From the NCBI RefSeq assembly GCF_004121075.1, contig NZ_RHLN01000001.1:248001-312000 (forward strand): a stretch of 64,000 nt of DNA, read 5' to 3'. The notes under the pieces are model-generated. The model worked only from the letters and a program-made list of their open reading frames with translations. It searched no databases and was not told the origin of the DNA. Below, piece by piece: positions 51,228 to 59,896 of this stretch; within the stretch, counting starts at the first letter, position 1; each line of letters starts with the position of its first letter. Origin of the DNA: Lutibacter sp. HS1-25 (GTDB lineage: Bacteria; Bacteroidota; Bacteroidia; Flavobacteriales; Flavobacteriaceae). The position numbers were made by a program, and so were the translations under genes.

Positions 51228-51914
51228 TTATTTAGTGTATGCCATACAAGCAATACTAATTTTAATGTTTTTGGTTTTTTCAAATGCTTTGCAACAAGCT
51301 TCAAGTGTAGCACCTGTTGTAATAATATCATCAATTAACAAAATATGCTTGTTTTCTAAAGCTAAATCATCTTCAATAATAAATTGATTTGAAACATTTT
51401 GCCATCTGCTCAATCGTATTTTTTTAGATTGTGTATTTGTAAATAAGTTTCTTTTTAAAATTGTTTCATTAAACGGAATGTCTAATTTTTTAGACAAACT
51501 TTTGCCAAATGTTGTTACTTGGTTGTAACCCCTTGTTTTCATTTTTTTAGGATGAAGAGGCACAGGTATAATATAGTCAATATTTAAAAATCTACTACTT
51601 TCAAAGATCTCATTTCCAAGCCAATTACCTAAAAAGGTTCCAACTTGTTGTTGATTTTTATATTTAAGCGCATGAATCAATTCTTGAACGTTCCCTTTTT
51701 TGAAAAAATAGAACAAAGCAGTTGCATTTTTAACAGGAATTCTACCGTAAAAAGACTGCTCAATGGCATTGTCTTTTTCATTACTAAAATTGGTTAATGG
51801 TAAATCGTGTCTGCATTCAATACAAACTATTAGTTCGTTAGAAGTTAGCTGTTTATGGCAGCATAAGCATACATCAGGATAAAATATAGCGTAGATGTCT
51901 TTTAAAATATTCAT
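51228..51914 (-). CDS. comF: ComF family phosphoribosyltransferase-like protein
   Basis: 228 residues. N-terminal zinc ribbon CLCCHKQLTSNELIVCIECR, then YFFKKGNVQELIHALKYKN and a type I PRTase domain with DYIIPVPLHPKKMKTRGYNQ and the PRPP-binding loop ILLIDDIITTGATLEACC near residue 190. These are the ComF/GntX signatures. In naturally competent bacteria ComF takes part in DNA uptake and transformation; in other lineages its role is open. No other competence gene is in the window. Confidence 0.94.
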   Translation of the reverse strand: MNILKDIYAIFYPDVCLCCHKQLTSNELIVCIECRHDLPLTNFSNEKDNAIEQSFYGRIPVKNATALFYFFKKGNVQELIHALKYKNQQQVGTFLGNWLGNEIFESSRFLNIDYIIPVPLHPKKMKTRGYNQVTTFGKSLSKKLDIPFNETILKRNLFTNTQSKKIRLSRWQNVSNQFIIEDDLALENKHILLIDDIITTGATLEACCKAFEKTKNIKISIACMAYTK

Positions 51915-52114
51915 AGCAACACCATTTTTGTTTCACAATTTAAAATAAAAATGATGAATTTTTTGAAACAAACCATAAAAAAATATGAAATTAATAAAAG
52001 AATGGTTAAATTTATCTCTGCTTTTTAAATGTAACCCCAAAAAATATTTATTATATATTATGTAATTTATTTACGTAATTTGCGTTGAATTATTAAATAC
52101 ATAAAATTTATATC

Positions 52115-52999
52115 ATGGAAGAAAATAAAAAATCAAATAGTAAACTTATAATCATTGCATTAGCTATATTATTGGCGGGTGTTTTGGGTTATACATTCTA
52201 TTTAAATAAAGAACACAAAGAAATTACCAACGCAATTGAAGCTGAAAAATCTGAGATTGAGTTAAATTTAGATAGCATGATTGTTAAATATGAAAATGCT
52301 ATTGGAGAAAATACTGCAATGGCAGATGAATTAGCAATTGAGCGCGATAAAATTATTGCATTAAGAGACTCAGTTAAAAATTTAAAAGCAGTTAATTATA
52401 GTTTAATTAGTCGTTACAGAAAACAAATTGAAAAATTAGAAGCATCTAATAAAGAGTTGTTTGCTATGAATGAAGAGTTAAATAAGAAAAATAAATTGCT
52501 ACTTAAAGGTTTAGATAGTGCAAATACAACAATTTCAACCCAAAGAGCAATAAACGATACTTTAACAATTAAAAATGTTGATTTAAGTGAAAAAGTTGCT
52601 ATTGGTTCTATTTTAAAGGTAAATACTATTAAAGTATTGTCAATGCGTGAGAAATCTAACGGAAAGTTAGTAGAAACTGAAAGGTCTAAAAATACAGATG
52701 CTTTTAGAATTAATTTTACAGTAGCTAACAATGCAATTGCTGAGCAAGGAGAAAGAGAAGTTTATATTCAAATTATTGATCCTAAAGGAAATACTATTGG
52801 AAACGCTGGTGAATTAATGCTTGTTGATGGTACAACTGTAACTTATAGTGATAGAACTATTATTGATTATTTAAATCAAGATGTGTCTGTAATTTCATTA
52901 GTTGAAGTTAACAGAGACGCTTTAGAATCAGGTGTATACACTGTTAATATATATGTTGATGATGTTAATAGCGGTGTTGGTACAGTTACTTTAAAGTAA
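52115..52999 (+). CDS. Coiled-coil membrane-anchored protein, unknown
   Basis: 294 residues. One transmembrane helix near the N-terminus (LIIIALAILLAGVLGYTFYL, residues 11-30), a long coiled coil (about 33-155, heptads such as RYRKQIEKLEASNKELFAMN), and a C-terminal beta-sandwich-like domain (about 165-294: FRINFTVANNAIAEQGEREV through YTVNIYVDD). N-terminus in the cytoplasm, rod and sandwich in the periplasm. I recall such proteins in flavobacteria being mislabelled as chromosome partitioning proteins; there is no ParA ATPase motif here. Function unknown. It has a terminator of its own. Confidence 0.8.
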   Translation: MEENKKSNSKLIIIALAILLAGVLGYTFYLNKEHKEITNAIEAEKSEIELNLDSMIVKYENAIGENTAMADELAIERDKIIALRDSVKNLKAVNYSLISRYRKQIEKLEASNKELFAMNEELNKKNKLLLKGLDSANTTISTQRAINDTLTIKNVDLSEKVAIGSILKVNTIKVLSMREKSNGKLVETERSKNTDAFRINFTVANNAIAEQGEREVYIQIIDPKGNTIGNAGELMLVDGTTVTYSDRTIIDYLNQDVSVISLVEVNRDALESGVYTVNIYVDDVNSGVGTVTLK

Positions 53000-53037
53000 T
53001 CTACAAAATCCCAATTAAAATTATTTAATGTTAATTG

Positions 53038-53072
53038 AGTGGAAATAGTTTAAGCTATTTCCACTTTTTTAT
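53038..53072 (+). terminator. Rho-independent terminator after the coiled-coil protein gene
   Basis: AGTGGAAATAG at 53038-53048 pairs with CTATTTCCACT at 53055-53065 around TTTAAG, followed by TTTTT. Confidence 0.9.
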
Positions 53073-53094
53073 TTTTTAGAATTAAAACCTTTAC

Positions 53095-53102
53095 TATTTT
53101 TG
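53095..53102 (+). promoter_or_regulatory. glyS promoter -7 element four bases before the ATG
   Basis: TATTTTTG followed by CAAG and then ATG at 53107. The predicted transcription start falls on or next to the start codon, so the mRNA may be leaderless. No -33 TTG at correct spacing. Confidence 0.5.
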
Positions 53103-53106
53103 CAAG

Positions 53107-54648
53107 ATGGCAAATCAAGAAGATCAATTTAAAAAAGTAGTTTCACACGCAAAAGAATACGGATACGTATTTCAATCTAGTGAAATTTACGATGGTTTGA
53201 GTGCAGTATATGACTATGCTCAAAACGGTGTAGAATTAAAGAAAAATATTAGAGACTATTGGTGGAAAGCAATGGTTCAAATGCACGAAAATATTGTTGG
53301 CTTAGATGCTGCAATTTTTATGCATCCAACCACTTGGAAAGCTTCGGGTCACGTAGATGCCTTCAATGATCCTTTAATTGACAATAAAGATTCTAAAAAA
53401 AGATATAGAGCCGATGTACTTATTGAAGATTACGTTGGAAAACTAGATGCTAAAATTGAAAAAGAAGTTGAAAAAGCTGCTAAACGTTTTGGAGCATCTT
53501 TTGATAAAGAACAATTTTTGGCTACCAATGCTCGCGTTGTAGAATATAAAAATCAAGGCAATGCTATTTTAAAACGCATGGGACAATCTTTAGAAAAAGA
53601 AGATTTGGCTGATGTTAAAGCATTGATTGAAGAATTGGAAATTGGCTGTCCGCTTTCAGGTTCAAAAAACTGGACAGATGTTAAGCAATTCAACCTTATG
53701 TTTGGTACTAAATTAGGTGCATCTGCAGATACTGCAATGGACTTGTATTTACGTCCTGAAACTGCTCAAGGTATTTTTGTTAACTTTTTAAATGTGCAAA
53801 AAACAGGTAGAATGAAAATTCCGTTTGGAATTGCTCAAACGGGTAAAGCATTTAGAAATGAAATAGTTGCGCGTCAGTTTATTTTCCGTATGCGTGAATT
53901 TGAACAAATGGAAATGCAATTTTTTGTACGTCCTGGAACTCAAAAAGAATGGTACGAACAGTGGAAAGAAACGCGTTTAAAATGGCACCTTTCTTTAGGA
54001 ATGGGAGCTGATAATTATCGTTTTCATGACCACGAAAAATTAGCACATTATGCTGATGCTGCTGCTGATATTGAATTTAAATTCCCATTTGGTTTTAAAG
54101 AATTAGAAGGAATTCATTCGCGTACAGATTTTGATTTATCTAGTCACGAAAAATATTCAGGTAAAAAATTAAACTATTTTGATCCAGAAATAAACGAACA
54201 TTATATTCCTTATGTGGTTGAAACTTCTATTGGTTTAGACCGTATGTTTTTGGCTGTTTTCTCTCACGCTTTGCAAGATGAAGAATTAGAAAATGGAACA
54301 ACACGTACAGTTTTAAAATTACCAGCAGTTTTAGCACCTGTAAAAGCAGCTATTTTACCATTGGTTAAAAAAGATGGTTTACCTGAAGTTGCGCGTAAAA
54401 TTGTAGAAGATTTGAAATGGGATTTCAATGTTGCTTACGATGAAAAAGATGCCGTTGGAAGACGTTATAGAAGACAAGATGCAAACGGAACACCGTTTTG
54501 TATTACGGTAGATCACGAAACTTTAACAGACGATGCTGTTACCATTCGTTACAGAGATACTATGGATCAAAAACGTGTTAAAATTGCCGATTTAAAAGCA
54601 ATTATTAAAGAAGAAGTTGATGTTAAAAACTGGTTAATGAAAATGTAA
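53107..54648 (+). CDS. glyS: Glycine--tRNA ligase, dimeric (alpha2) type
   Basis: Class II aminoacyl-tRNA synthetase for tRNA-Gly, 513 residues, the single-chain type related to eukaryotic and Thermus enzymes. N-terminal QFKKVVSHAKEYGYVFQSSE with YDGLSAVYDYAQNGVELKKN; FMHPTTWKASGHVDAFNDPL. Class II motif 2 region: FGIAQTGKAFRNEIVARQFI, then RMREFEQMEMQFF. Motif 3 region: PYVVETSIGLDRMFLAVF. C-terminal anticodon-binding domain starts LPAVLAPVKAAILPLVKK. All catalytic blocks present. A REP-like palindrome follows in the 3' flank. Confidence 0.97.
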   Translation: MANQEDQFKKVVSHAKEYGYVFQSSEIYDGLSAVYDYAQNGVELKKNIRDYWWKAMVQMHENIVGLDAAIFMHPTTWKASGHVDAFNDPLIDNKDSKKRYRADVLIEDYVGKLDAKIEKEVEKAAKRFGASFDKEQFLATNARVVEYKNQGNAILKRMGQSLEKEDLADVKALIEELEIGCPLSGSKNWTDVKQFNLMFGTKLGASADTAMDLYLRPETAQGIFVNFLNVQKTGRMKIPFGIAQTGKAFRNEIVARQFIFRMREFEQMEMQFFVRPGTQKEWYEQWKETRLKWHLSLGMGADNYRFHDHEKLAHYADAAADIEFKFPFGFKELEGIHSRTDFDLSSHEKYSGKKLNYFDPEINEHYIPYVVETSIGLDRMFLAVFSHALQDEELENGTTRTVLKLPAVLAPVKAAILPLVKKDGLPEVARKIVEDLKWDFNVAYDEKDAVGRRYRRQDANGTPFCITVDHETLTDDAVTIRYRDTMDQKRVKIADLKAIIKEEVDVKNWLMKM

Positions 54649-54667
54649 TTTTTTTATTAAAAAGCAT

Positions 54668-54805
54668 AAAAAAGGGCTCTCTAAAAAGTATTAAAACTCG
54701 TCTACCTGAACTTGATTTAGGTTCTAATTGATAAATGATCAATGTGATGAGATTCTGAAACAAATTCGGAATGATGGATACTTAGTTTTTAGAGAGCCTT
54801 TTTTT
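54668..54805. repeat. Long composite palindrome (REP/MITE-like) after glyS, also a terminator
   Basis: Outer stem: GGCTCTCTAAAAA with GTAT (54675-54691) pairs with ATAC and GTTTTTAGAGAGCC (54778-54798), apart from a CTAA bulge; the flanks are A and T runs, so it can act as a terminator in both directions. Inside are two smaller hairpins: ACCTGAA-CTTGA-TTTAGGT (near 54703-54722) and TTCTGAA-ACAAA-TTCGGAA (near 54753-54771). The two inner hairpins are diverged reverse complements of each other, making the whole 138-base block one large inverted repeat. No ORF is present. Confidence 0.8.
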
Positions 54806-54816
54806 ATGAAATTTTT

Positions 54817-55317
54817 TTAATTAATTCTATAACCAATATTAATTCCTGCTCTAGGTACAATTGAAGGTGCATTTGAATTAAATAAATTTCTACCTATTCC
54901 TCCAAAAATATCAATTACAAATCCTTTTGGCGATACATATTTTGTACCAACAGCAATACCCAATGCGCCATCGGTATAATTTTTAAAGGTGTTAGGCGCA
55001 TCCTTAATTTTAATTTCTTTTTCACCACTATTAACACCTATAAATACTTCTCCAAAAAACCTCCAATTTGTTCTTGACTGAAAATGGTGGCGAAAATATG
55101 GTGTAAACATTGTTTTTTCGTTGTAGCTAAAACTTGCACCTTCATCAAGGTTAAAAAAAGCTGAAATTCCTAACGAAGATTCTTCATTTAAAAAATGTTC
55201 GTATGAAACTTCAATAGATTTTAAAATTAAACCATCAAACAAATCAATTTTAACTTCATTTTGAGCCTGACTAAGTGTACACGCTAAAATTGTGAATGCA
55301 AATATTAATTTTTTCAT
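54817..55317 (-). CDS. Small outer-membrane barrel (DUF3575-like), paralog B
   Basis: 166 residues; signal peptide ends SQAQN. Eight-strand barrel look: NEVKIDLFDGLILKSIEVSY, HFLNEESSLGISAFFNL, FTPYFRHHFQ, WRFFGEVFIGVNSG, LGIAVGTKYVSPKGFVIDIF, GGIGRNLF and a last strand PRAGINIGYRIN. The same arrangement and ending occur in the upstream gene, so the two are tandem paralogs. Family resembles DUF3575. Function unknown. Confidence 0.82.
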   Translation of the reverse strand: MKKLIFAFTILACTLSQAQNEVKIDLFDGLILKSIEVSYEHFLNEESSLGISAFFNLDEGASFSYNEKTMFTPYFRHHFQSRTNWRFFGEVFIGVNSGEKEIKIKDAPNTFKNYTDGALGIAVGTKYVSPKGFVIDIFGGIGRNLFNSNAPSIVPRAGINIGYRIN

Positions 55318-55334
55318 TTTTATATTAAATTTTA

Positions 55335-55928
55335 TTAAAATCGTTTTCCAAAAGTCAAACCAAAGCGAGGTACAAAATCGTCTGAATTATTGCTAAATAA
55401 ATTTCTACCAGCACCACCATAAACCTCAAAAACAAACCCACTGTTTGTCATAAATTTTCCACCAACAGAAACTCCCAATGCAAAATCAGTTTCATTTTTA
55501 GGGTCATATGAACTGTTAGGGTAATTAATATCATTGTTGTAGTCATAATAAAAAGGATCGTAATAATATTCGTTATTAACTACATTCAACATACCAAAAC
55601 CTTCAACAAAAAAACCTGTTGCTTTTTTATTGCCAAAATAGACTCTATAATAAGGTGTTAACGCAAATTTAATGTCTAATTCATCATCAATTGCAAATAA
55701 AACATCCAGACCAACACTCGACTCATCATTGATCAAATAAGCATAGCCAATTTCAGGAATTCCACCTAAAAGGTATGCTACGTTTAACTTAATTTCATTG
55801 TTTCCTTCCGAGTTGTTTTTAACAGTTTTTGTTTGGGTTGAAGTAGTTTCTAAAGTTGTACTTTCTTGGGCGAAAGTATAAAAGCCAATCAGTAAAAATG
55901 AGGCTACACAAAATAATTTTTTCATCAA
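55335..55928 (-). CDS. Small outer-membrane barrel (DUF3575-like), paralog A
   Basis: 197 residues; signal peptide ends YTFAQ, with two adjacent Met codons at the start. Strands shared with paralog B: NEIKLNVAYLLGGIPEIGYA, YLINDESSVGLDVLFAI, LTPYYRVYFG, GFFVEGFGMLNVV, LGVSVGGKFMTNSGFVFEVY, GGAGRNLF and PRFGLTFGKRF. Compared with B it has an extra Thr/Ser-rich N-terminal stretch (about 20-45) and an Asn/Tyr/Asp-rich loop (near 120-145). The stop lies 17 bases before the start of paralog B; same operon. Confidence 0.82.
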   Translation of the reverse strand: MMKKLFCVASFLLIGFYTFAQESTTLETTSTQTKTVKNNSEGNNEIKLNVAYLLGGIPEIGYAYLINDESSVGLDVLFAIDDELDIKFALTPYYRVYFGNKKATGFFVEGFGMLNVVNNEYYYDPFYYDYNNDINYPNSSYDPKNETDFALGVSVGGKFMTNSGFVFEVYGGAGRNLFSNNSDDFVPRFGLTFGKRF

Positions 55929-55988
55929 TTTTTTATTTTAAATTCAACCCAAATTTAAACATAATAATGAATCAATAATGGTAAAAAA

Positions 55989-58900
55989 TTAAAAATGAGC
56001 TTTCAGTTCAACCGATCCTGTATGAATGGTTTTTGAAGTCTCACTTTTTCGACCTAAATAATTGATATTCAGTTTTAGAAATGAAAATAAGTTGCGTTGA
56101 AATAATAACGTCCATGTATAATTTTTACCAGGTTGTAAACCTTCAAGCATTTGAAAGGCAACAGGTGAGTTGCTGTTGCCCGTAAATTTGTTGTTAAATA
56201 AATTAATTTCGGCTTTTAATTGTGATCGTTCTTTATGTACATAATTTGCCGAAAAACCAATTTTATTGGCGGCCAGTTTTTCAAAATTACCTATTGTATT
56301 TTCTTTGTTTTTAAATTCATAATAAGCTGCAAAAAACACATCTTTGTTTAAAACGTACGACAATTTTGGTTGTAAATTATAACTGTTTAGTTTGAAGTTT
56401 TTATTAGCGTAACTTACTGATATTGATTGGTTTTTTCCTTTTCCTATGTCGAAATTAAGCAGCCAAAACTGACTTAAATTATGCTCAAAAAGCAATTGAT
56501 GTAACTGTATAATATTTTCAAAATCATCATAACTTGTGGTGTTTTTGTTTTGTGATTTTAAATATTTATAAGTGGTTGAAAAATCTTTTTTTCCTTTGTT
56601 AAAATAAAAACTATTGTTGAAGTTATAGATAAGTCCTAATAAATTTTTGTTGTTAATATCAAACGGATTTAAATTTAATGCCTTGCTTTCTTTTTGTTGT
56701 TTGCCATTAATTAACATACTAGTTTGGTTGTAAAAATGAGATAATACATTTTTTACACCGCCTTGTTTTGTCCATTGTTGCGGGTTGATAATTAAATTTT
56801 GACTAAAAATATTTTGATAAGTAGGTGCATAATTAATGGTTGGCAACAATATTCTTAAATAGCGCGCCTGATCTGGAAATTGAGCAATTTCAAATTCATC
56901 TAACTCTTTAATTCCATTTTCATTATAATCAATCCACATATAAAAACCTTGTCCGGGTTCGGTTTCTGTATAGGTGTAATCTTGCAAAGCCATTGTTCCC
57001 GAACGCGTTTCATAAGTGGTATTAAAACTTACAAACTGATGCCAAATTTGTTGTTTAAAAACCACTTTCGAATTTAAAGAGGCTTCATTGGCAAAGTTGG
57101 CATTTTGCACATCTCTATAATTAATATAAACAGCAAGCTTGGTAGATTTTGTGTTTACAAAATTAGATTTTAAATAATAGGTTTTGGAGTTGTTAACTTG
57201 TTGAAATACAAAATTTTGAACGCTATCTGTGGTTCTTAAAATTACACCAGCCTGCGTAAATAATTTTGTTGAATCTCCAAAAGCAATAAAAGCTTCATAT
57301 TCATTAAATTTATGACTTATACTATTTAATTTTGAAGTTTGATTATTGGTAAGTTTGTTGTTTTCTCCACTTAAATTTGTGCCAATCAAACCTTTTTTTA
57401 AGTTGTATTTTGCATTTACTTGATATCTTAAAAAATCTCCATTTTCTAAAGTTGAAGTGTTGTTTAATAAACTGCTGGTAAAATTCAAACTCAGTTTATT
57501 TTTACTGTAATTACCTGCTAAATTATGGTTGTAACCATTGTAATTGTCTCCAAATTTTAAATTTGAAAAACCATATTCAAAATAACTGTTTTTGCTGTTC
57601 GAAAGGTTTAATGCTGCTCTTATCAATTGTTGATTTCCATAGGTGCGAACGATATTCCAATCTCTATCAAATTCTATATTCTGAATTCGTTGTACGGTTT
57701 TAAAATCTTTGCCAATATAATCGTATTTTAAGCTGCTTTTTAGTTTCCATGCTTTATCAAAAATAACCTGATCCCAAACTGCTTTTGTAGCTATACCATC
57801 ATTATTTTCATTGTCTATATTCGAAAATAAATTTTGATTGTTATTGCTAAAAGCTGCCTCAGCATTTACAATTGTTTTTTCAGAAGGATTGTAAGCGCCT
57901 GTAAAAACCACAACTTGTAATTTTTTGGGTGCAATCAACTCAATTACAGGTGAGTAGTTTCCTAAATTTTCGCCAACATATTGGTAAATAACACCGGTTG
58001 CAATAATTTCTTTTACGGCATAGGCTCCCATATTTTTTCCAACAAACGAAAAAGTTACATTGTACAATTCGTCATTTTCATTGGTTGAATGTTCAAAAAT
58101 ATCAGCAATTCCTTGTTGGGTTTTTATATACAAAATGGCATTTTCAGCGTAGTCTGTTTTGTAAGCTGATGGCGAAATCATTTTTAATTGATCATTACCT
58201 GCGTTGGCTAAAATTTGTGCTTGTTCATCGGTTAGTTCGGGTTCTAACGATTGATTTTTTAAGTCACTTTCATTGTAATAATAGCTTCCAACACTAAATT
58301 TGTCTTTTTTGAAATGTACCTTGTCGTAAGTTATAAAACGATTGTATGCGCGGTCTGTATATTGATATTCGGCTGAAATTCGCATATTTCCTGTTATAGG
58401 AAAAGTAGTGTTAAAGGTTACTTGTCCATTGTTATAATCAATCACATAATCATTGTCTTCACCACGTTTTAGCAATTGTCCGTTTACATAAATTTGCTCA
58501 GTTCCCGATAAAATCAGCACATAGTTGTTAGCACCAAAATCGGAAATTCTATAAGGTCCCTGATTGCCTTCTTTTCCTGTAAATTGTAATTTATTGTATT
58601 TACCTCTTACAATACCTCCAGATACCGATGCATCTGTTTTAGAATTGCTGTTTTTAATGCGGGCATCAACGGCCAAACCTGTAATTTTTTTGTTAAATCT
58701 TAAAAACTCAGTTTCGTTGTTGTTTAAATAAACATCACCAGCATTAATGCTCCAATCATCGCTATACAACTCAATAAAAACACGATCAAACTCATTTAAT
58801 TTATAGGTGTTTCCGTTTTCCTGAATTGGTAAATTGGTGTCTATAATAGAGGCTTTTAAAGTAACTTTGTCCGATAGTTTTCCAGCTATTTGTAAATCTA

Positions 58901-59381
58901 ACATGGCATTTGTTACCGCATTTTGATTGTTGCCAACCGTAACACCTCGGGTTATGCTACCTGCTGCATCTAACCCATCAAAAGGTTGGTAAGGTGTTTT
59001 TTGTTGATTGGTTGTTAAGCTGTAAAGTTGCGATTGGTTGCTGGCACTGGGAACAATTAATTTTTTGTTAAGGTTGAAATAATTTTTAGTTAAAAAATTC
59101 GGGTACGAAGTGTATTGAATGGTAACTTCCTTAAAATGTTCGTTGTTTTCGTTTTTAAAAACCAATATTGAATTTGTAAAATTGATACTGTATTTTGAAG
59201 TGTCTATTTCATTATTTTCAATATTATAAACTTTAAAATTAACAGGACTAATGCTTACCGTATCTATTTGAACGCTATCATTTTTAACCAAAAAATGTTT
59301 CAAATGCAGATTTTTAGACTGTATTTGAGCCTTAATTTGGAAACTAATAAATAAAATAAGTACAAGTAAACCGTTTTTCAT
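55989..59381 (-). CDS. Large outer-membrane beta-barrel protein, unknown
   Basis: 1130 residues; signal peptide ends IKAQ (about 19 residues). The N-terminal third has conserved segments: LDAAGSITRGVTVGNNQNAV, an LQIAGKLSDKVTLKASIIDT block, VFIELYSDDWSINAGDVYLN and EQIYVNGQLLKRGEDNDYVI followed by DYNNGQVTFN. The last is a V-N-G-x-x-L-x-R-G...Y-x-I-D-Y-x-x-G motif shared with other large Bacteroidota surface proteins. From about residue 590 on it is dense in alternating aromatic barrel strands and ends SVELKAHF with a C-terminal Phe. A calcium-loop-like DYNENGIKELDEFEI occurs near residue 810. No family name recognised. It begins 32 bases after ogt and may be cotranscribed. Confidence 0.78.
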   Translation of the reverse strand: MKNGLLVLILFISFQIKAQIQSKNLHLKHFLVKNDSVQIDTVSISPVNFKVYNIENNEIDTSKYSINFTNSILVFKNENNEHFKEVTIQYTSYPNFLTKNYFNLNKKLIVPSASNQSQLYSLTTNQQKTPYQPFDGLDAAGSITRGVTVGNNQNAVTNAMLDLQIAGKLSDKVTLKASIIDTNLPIQENGNTYKLNEFDRVFIELYSDDWSINAGDVYLNNNETEFLRFNKKITGLAVDARIKNSNSKTDASVSGGIVRGKYNKLQFTGKEGNQGPYRISDFGANNYVLILSGTEQIYVNGQLLKRGEDNDYVIDYNNGQVTFNTTFPITGNMRISAEYQYTDRAYNRFITYDKVHFKKDKFSVGSYYYNESDLKNQSLEPELTDEQAQILANAGNDQLKMISPSAYKTDYAENAILYIKTQQGIADIFEHSTNENDELYNVTFSFVGKNMGAYAVKEIIATGVIYQYVGENLGNYSPVIELIAPKKLQVVVFTGAYNPSEKTIVNAEAAFSNNNQNLFSNIDNENNDGIATKAVWDQVIFDKAWKLKSSLKYDYIGKDFKTVQRIQNIEFDRDWNIVRTYGNQQLIRAALNLSNSKNSYFEYGFSNLKFGDNYNGYNHNLAGNYSKNKLSLNFTSSLLNNTSTLENGDFLRYQVNAKYNLKKGLIGTNLSGENNKLTNNQTSKLNSISHKFNEYEAFIAFGDSTKLFTQAGVILRTTDSVQNFVFQQVNNSKTYYLKSNFVNTKSTKLAVYINYRDVQNANFANEASLNSKVVFKQQIWHQFVSFNTTYETRSGTMALQDYTYTETEPGQGFYMWIDYNENGIKELDEFEIAQFPDQARYLRILLPTINYAPTYQNIFSQNLIINPQQWTKQGGVKNVLSHFYNQTSMLINGKQQKESKALNLNPFDINNKNLLGLIYNFNNSFYFNKGKKDFSTTYKYLKSQNKNTTSYDDFENIIQLHQLLFEHNLSQFWLLNFDIGKGKNQSISVSYANKNFKLNSYNLQPKLSYVLNKDVFFAAYYEFKNKENTIGNFEKLAANKIGFSANYVHKERSQLKAEINLFNNKFTGNSNSPVAFQMLEGLQPGKNYTWTLLFQRNLFSFLKLNINYLGRKSETSKTIHTGSVELKAHF

Positions 59382-59413
59382 TATTTAACTAACGTTGTAA
59401 TGGTAAAAATAGT

Positions 59414-59896
59414 TTAAAATAACGATTGTTGTGTTGAAGGATTTTCGTGTTTTAACAACCATTTTTTACGCCATATTCCGCCTGCATATCCTGTTAATGA
59501 GCCATCACTTCCAATAATTCTATGACAAGGAATTACTATCCATAACGGATTTTTTCCGTTGGCGGAAGCTACGGCTCTAATGGCTTTTACATTGCCTAAT
59601 TTTTTTGATTGTTCTAAGTAAGTACATGTTTTTCCAAATGGAATATTTAACAATTCGGCCCATACTTTTTGTTGAAAATCGGTTCCTTGTGGATTTAATT
59701 TTAAGTCGAAGCTTGTGCGTGTTCCTTTAAAATATTCGTCTAATTGTTGTGTGCAATCTTTTAAAATTTCAGGAATTTCTTCTGTAATTTCAATAGCTTC
59801 ATCTAAAACAGTAATAGCTTGTAAACCATTTTTATCGCCAACTATTTTAGCAATACCAATGGGTGTTTTGTAATATGCTGTTAAATTAAATTCCAA
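59414..59896 (-). CDS. ogt: Methylated-DNA--protein-cysteine S-methyltransferase
   Basis: Suicide repair protein removing O6-alkyl from guanine. 160 residues with the acceptor motif IPCHRIIGSDGSLTGYAGG, Cys 124, and DNA-binding helix features: FQQKVWAELLNIPFGKTCTY and VKAIRAVASANGKNP (near 104-117), including the Arg finger region. The N-terminal ribonuclease-H-like domain is present, and no AraC-type Ada domain. Its first 11 bases overlap the end of tatD, so the pair is translationally coupled. Confidence 0.95.
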   Translation of the reverse strand: MEFNLTAYYKTPIGIAKIVGDKNGLQAITVLDEAIEITEEIPEILKDCTQQLDEYFKGTRTSFDLKLNPQGTDFQQKVWAELLNIPFGKTCTYLEQSKKLGNVKAIRAVASANGKNPLWIVIPCHRIIGSDGSLTGYAGGIWRKKWLLKHENPSTQQSLF

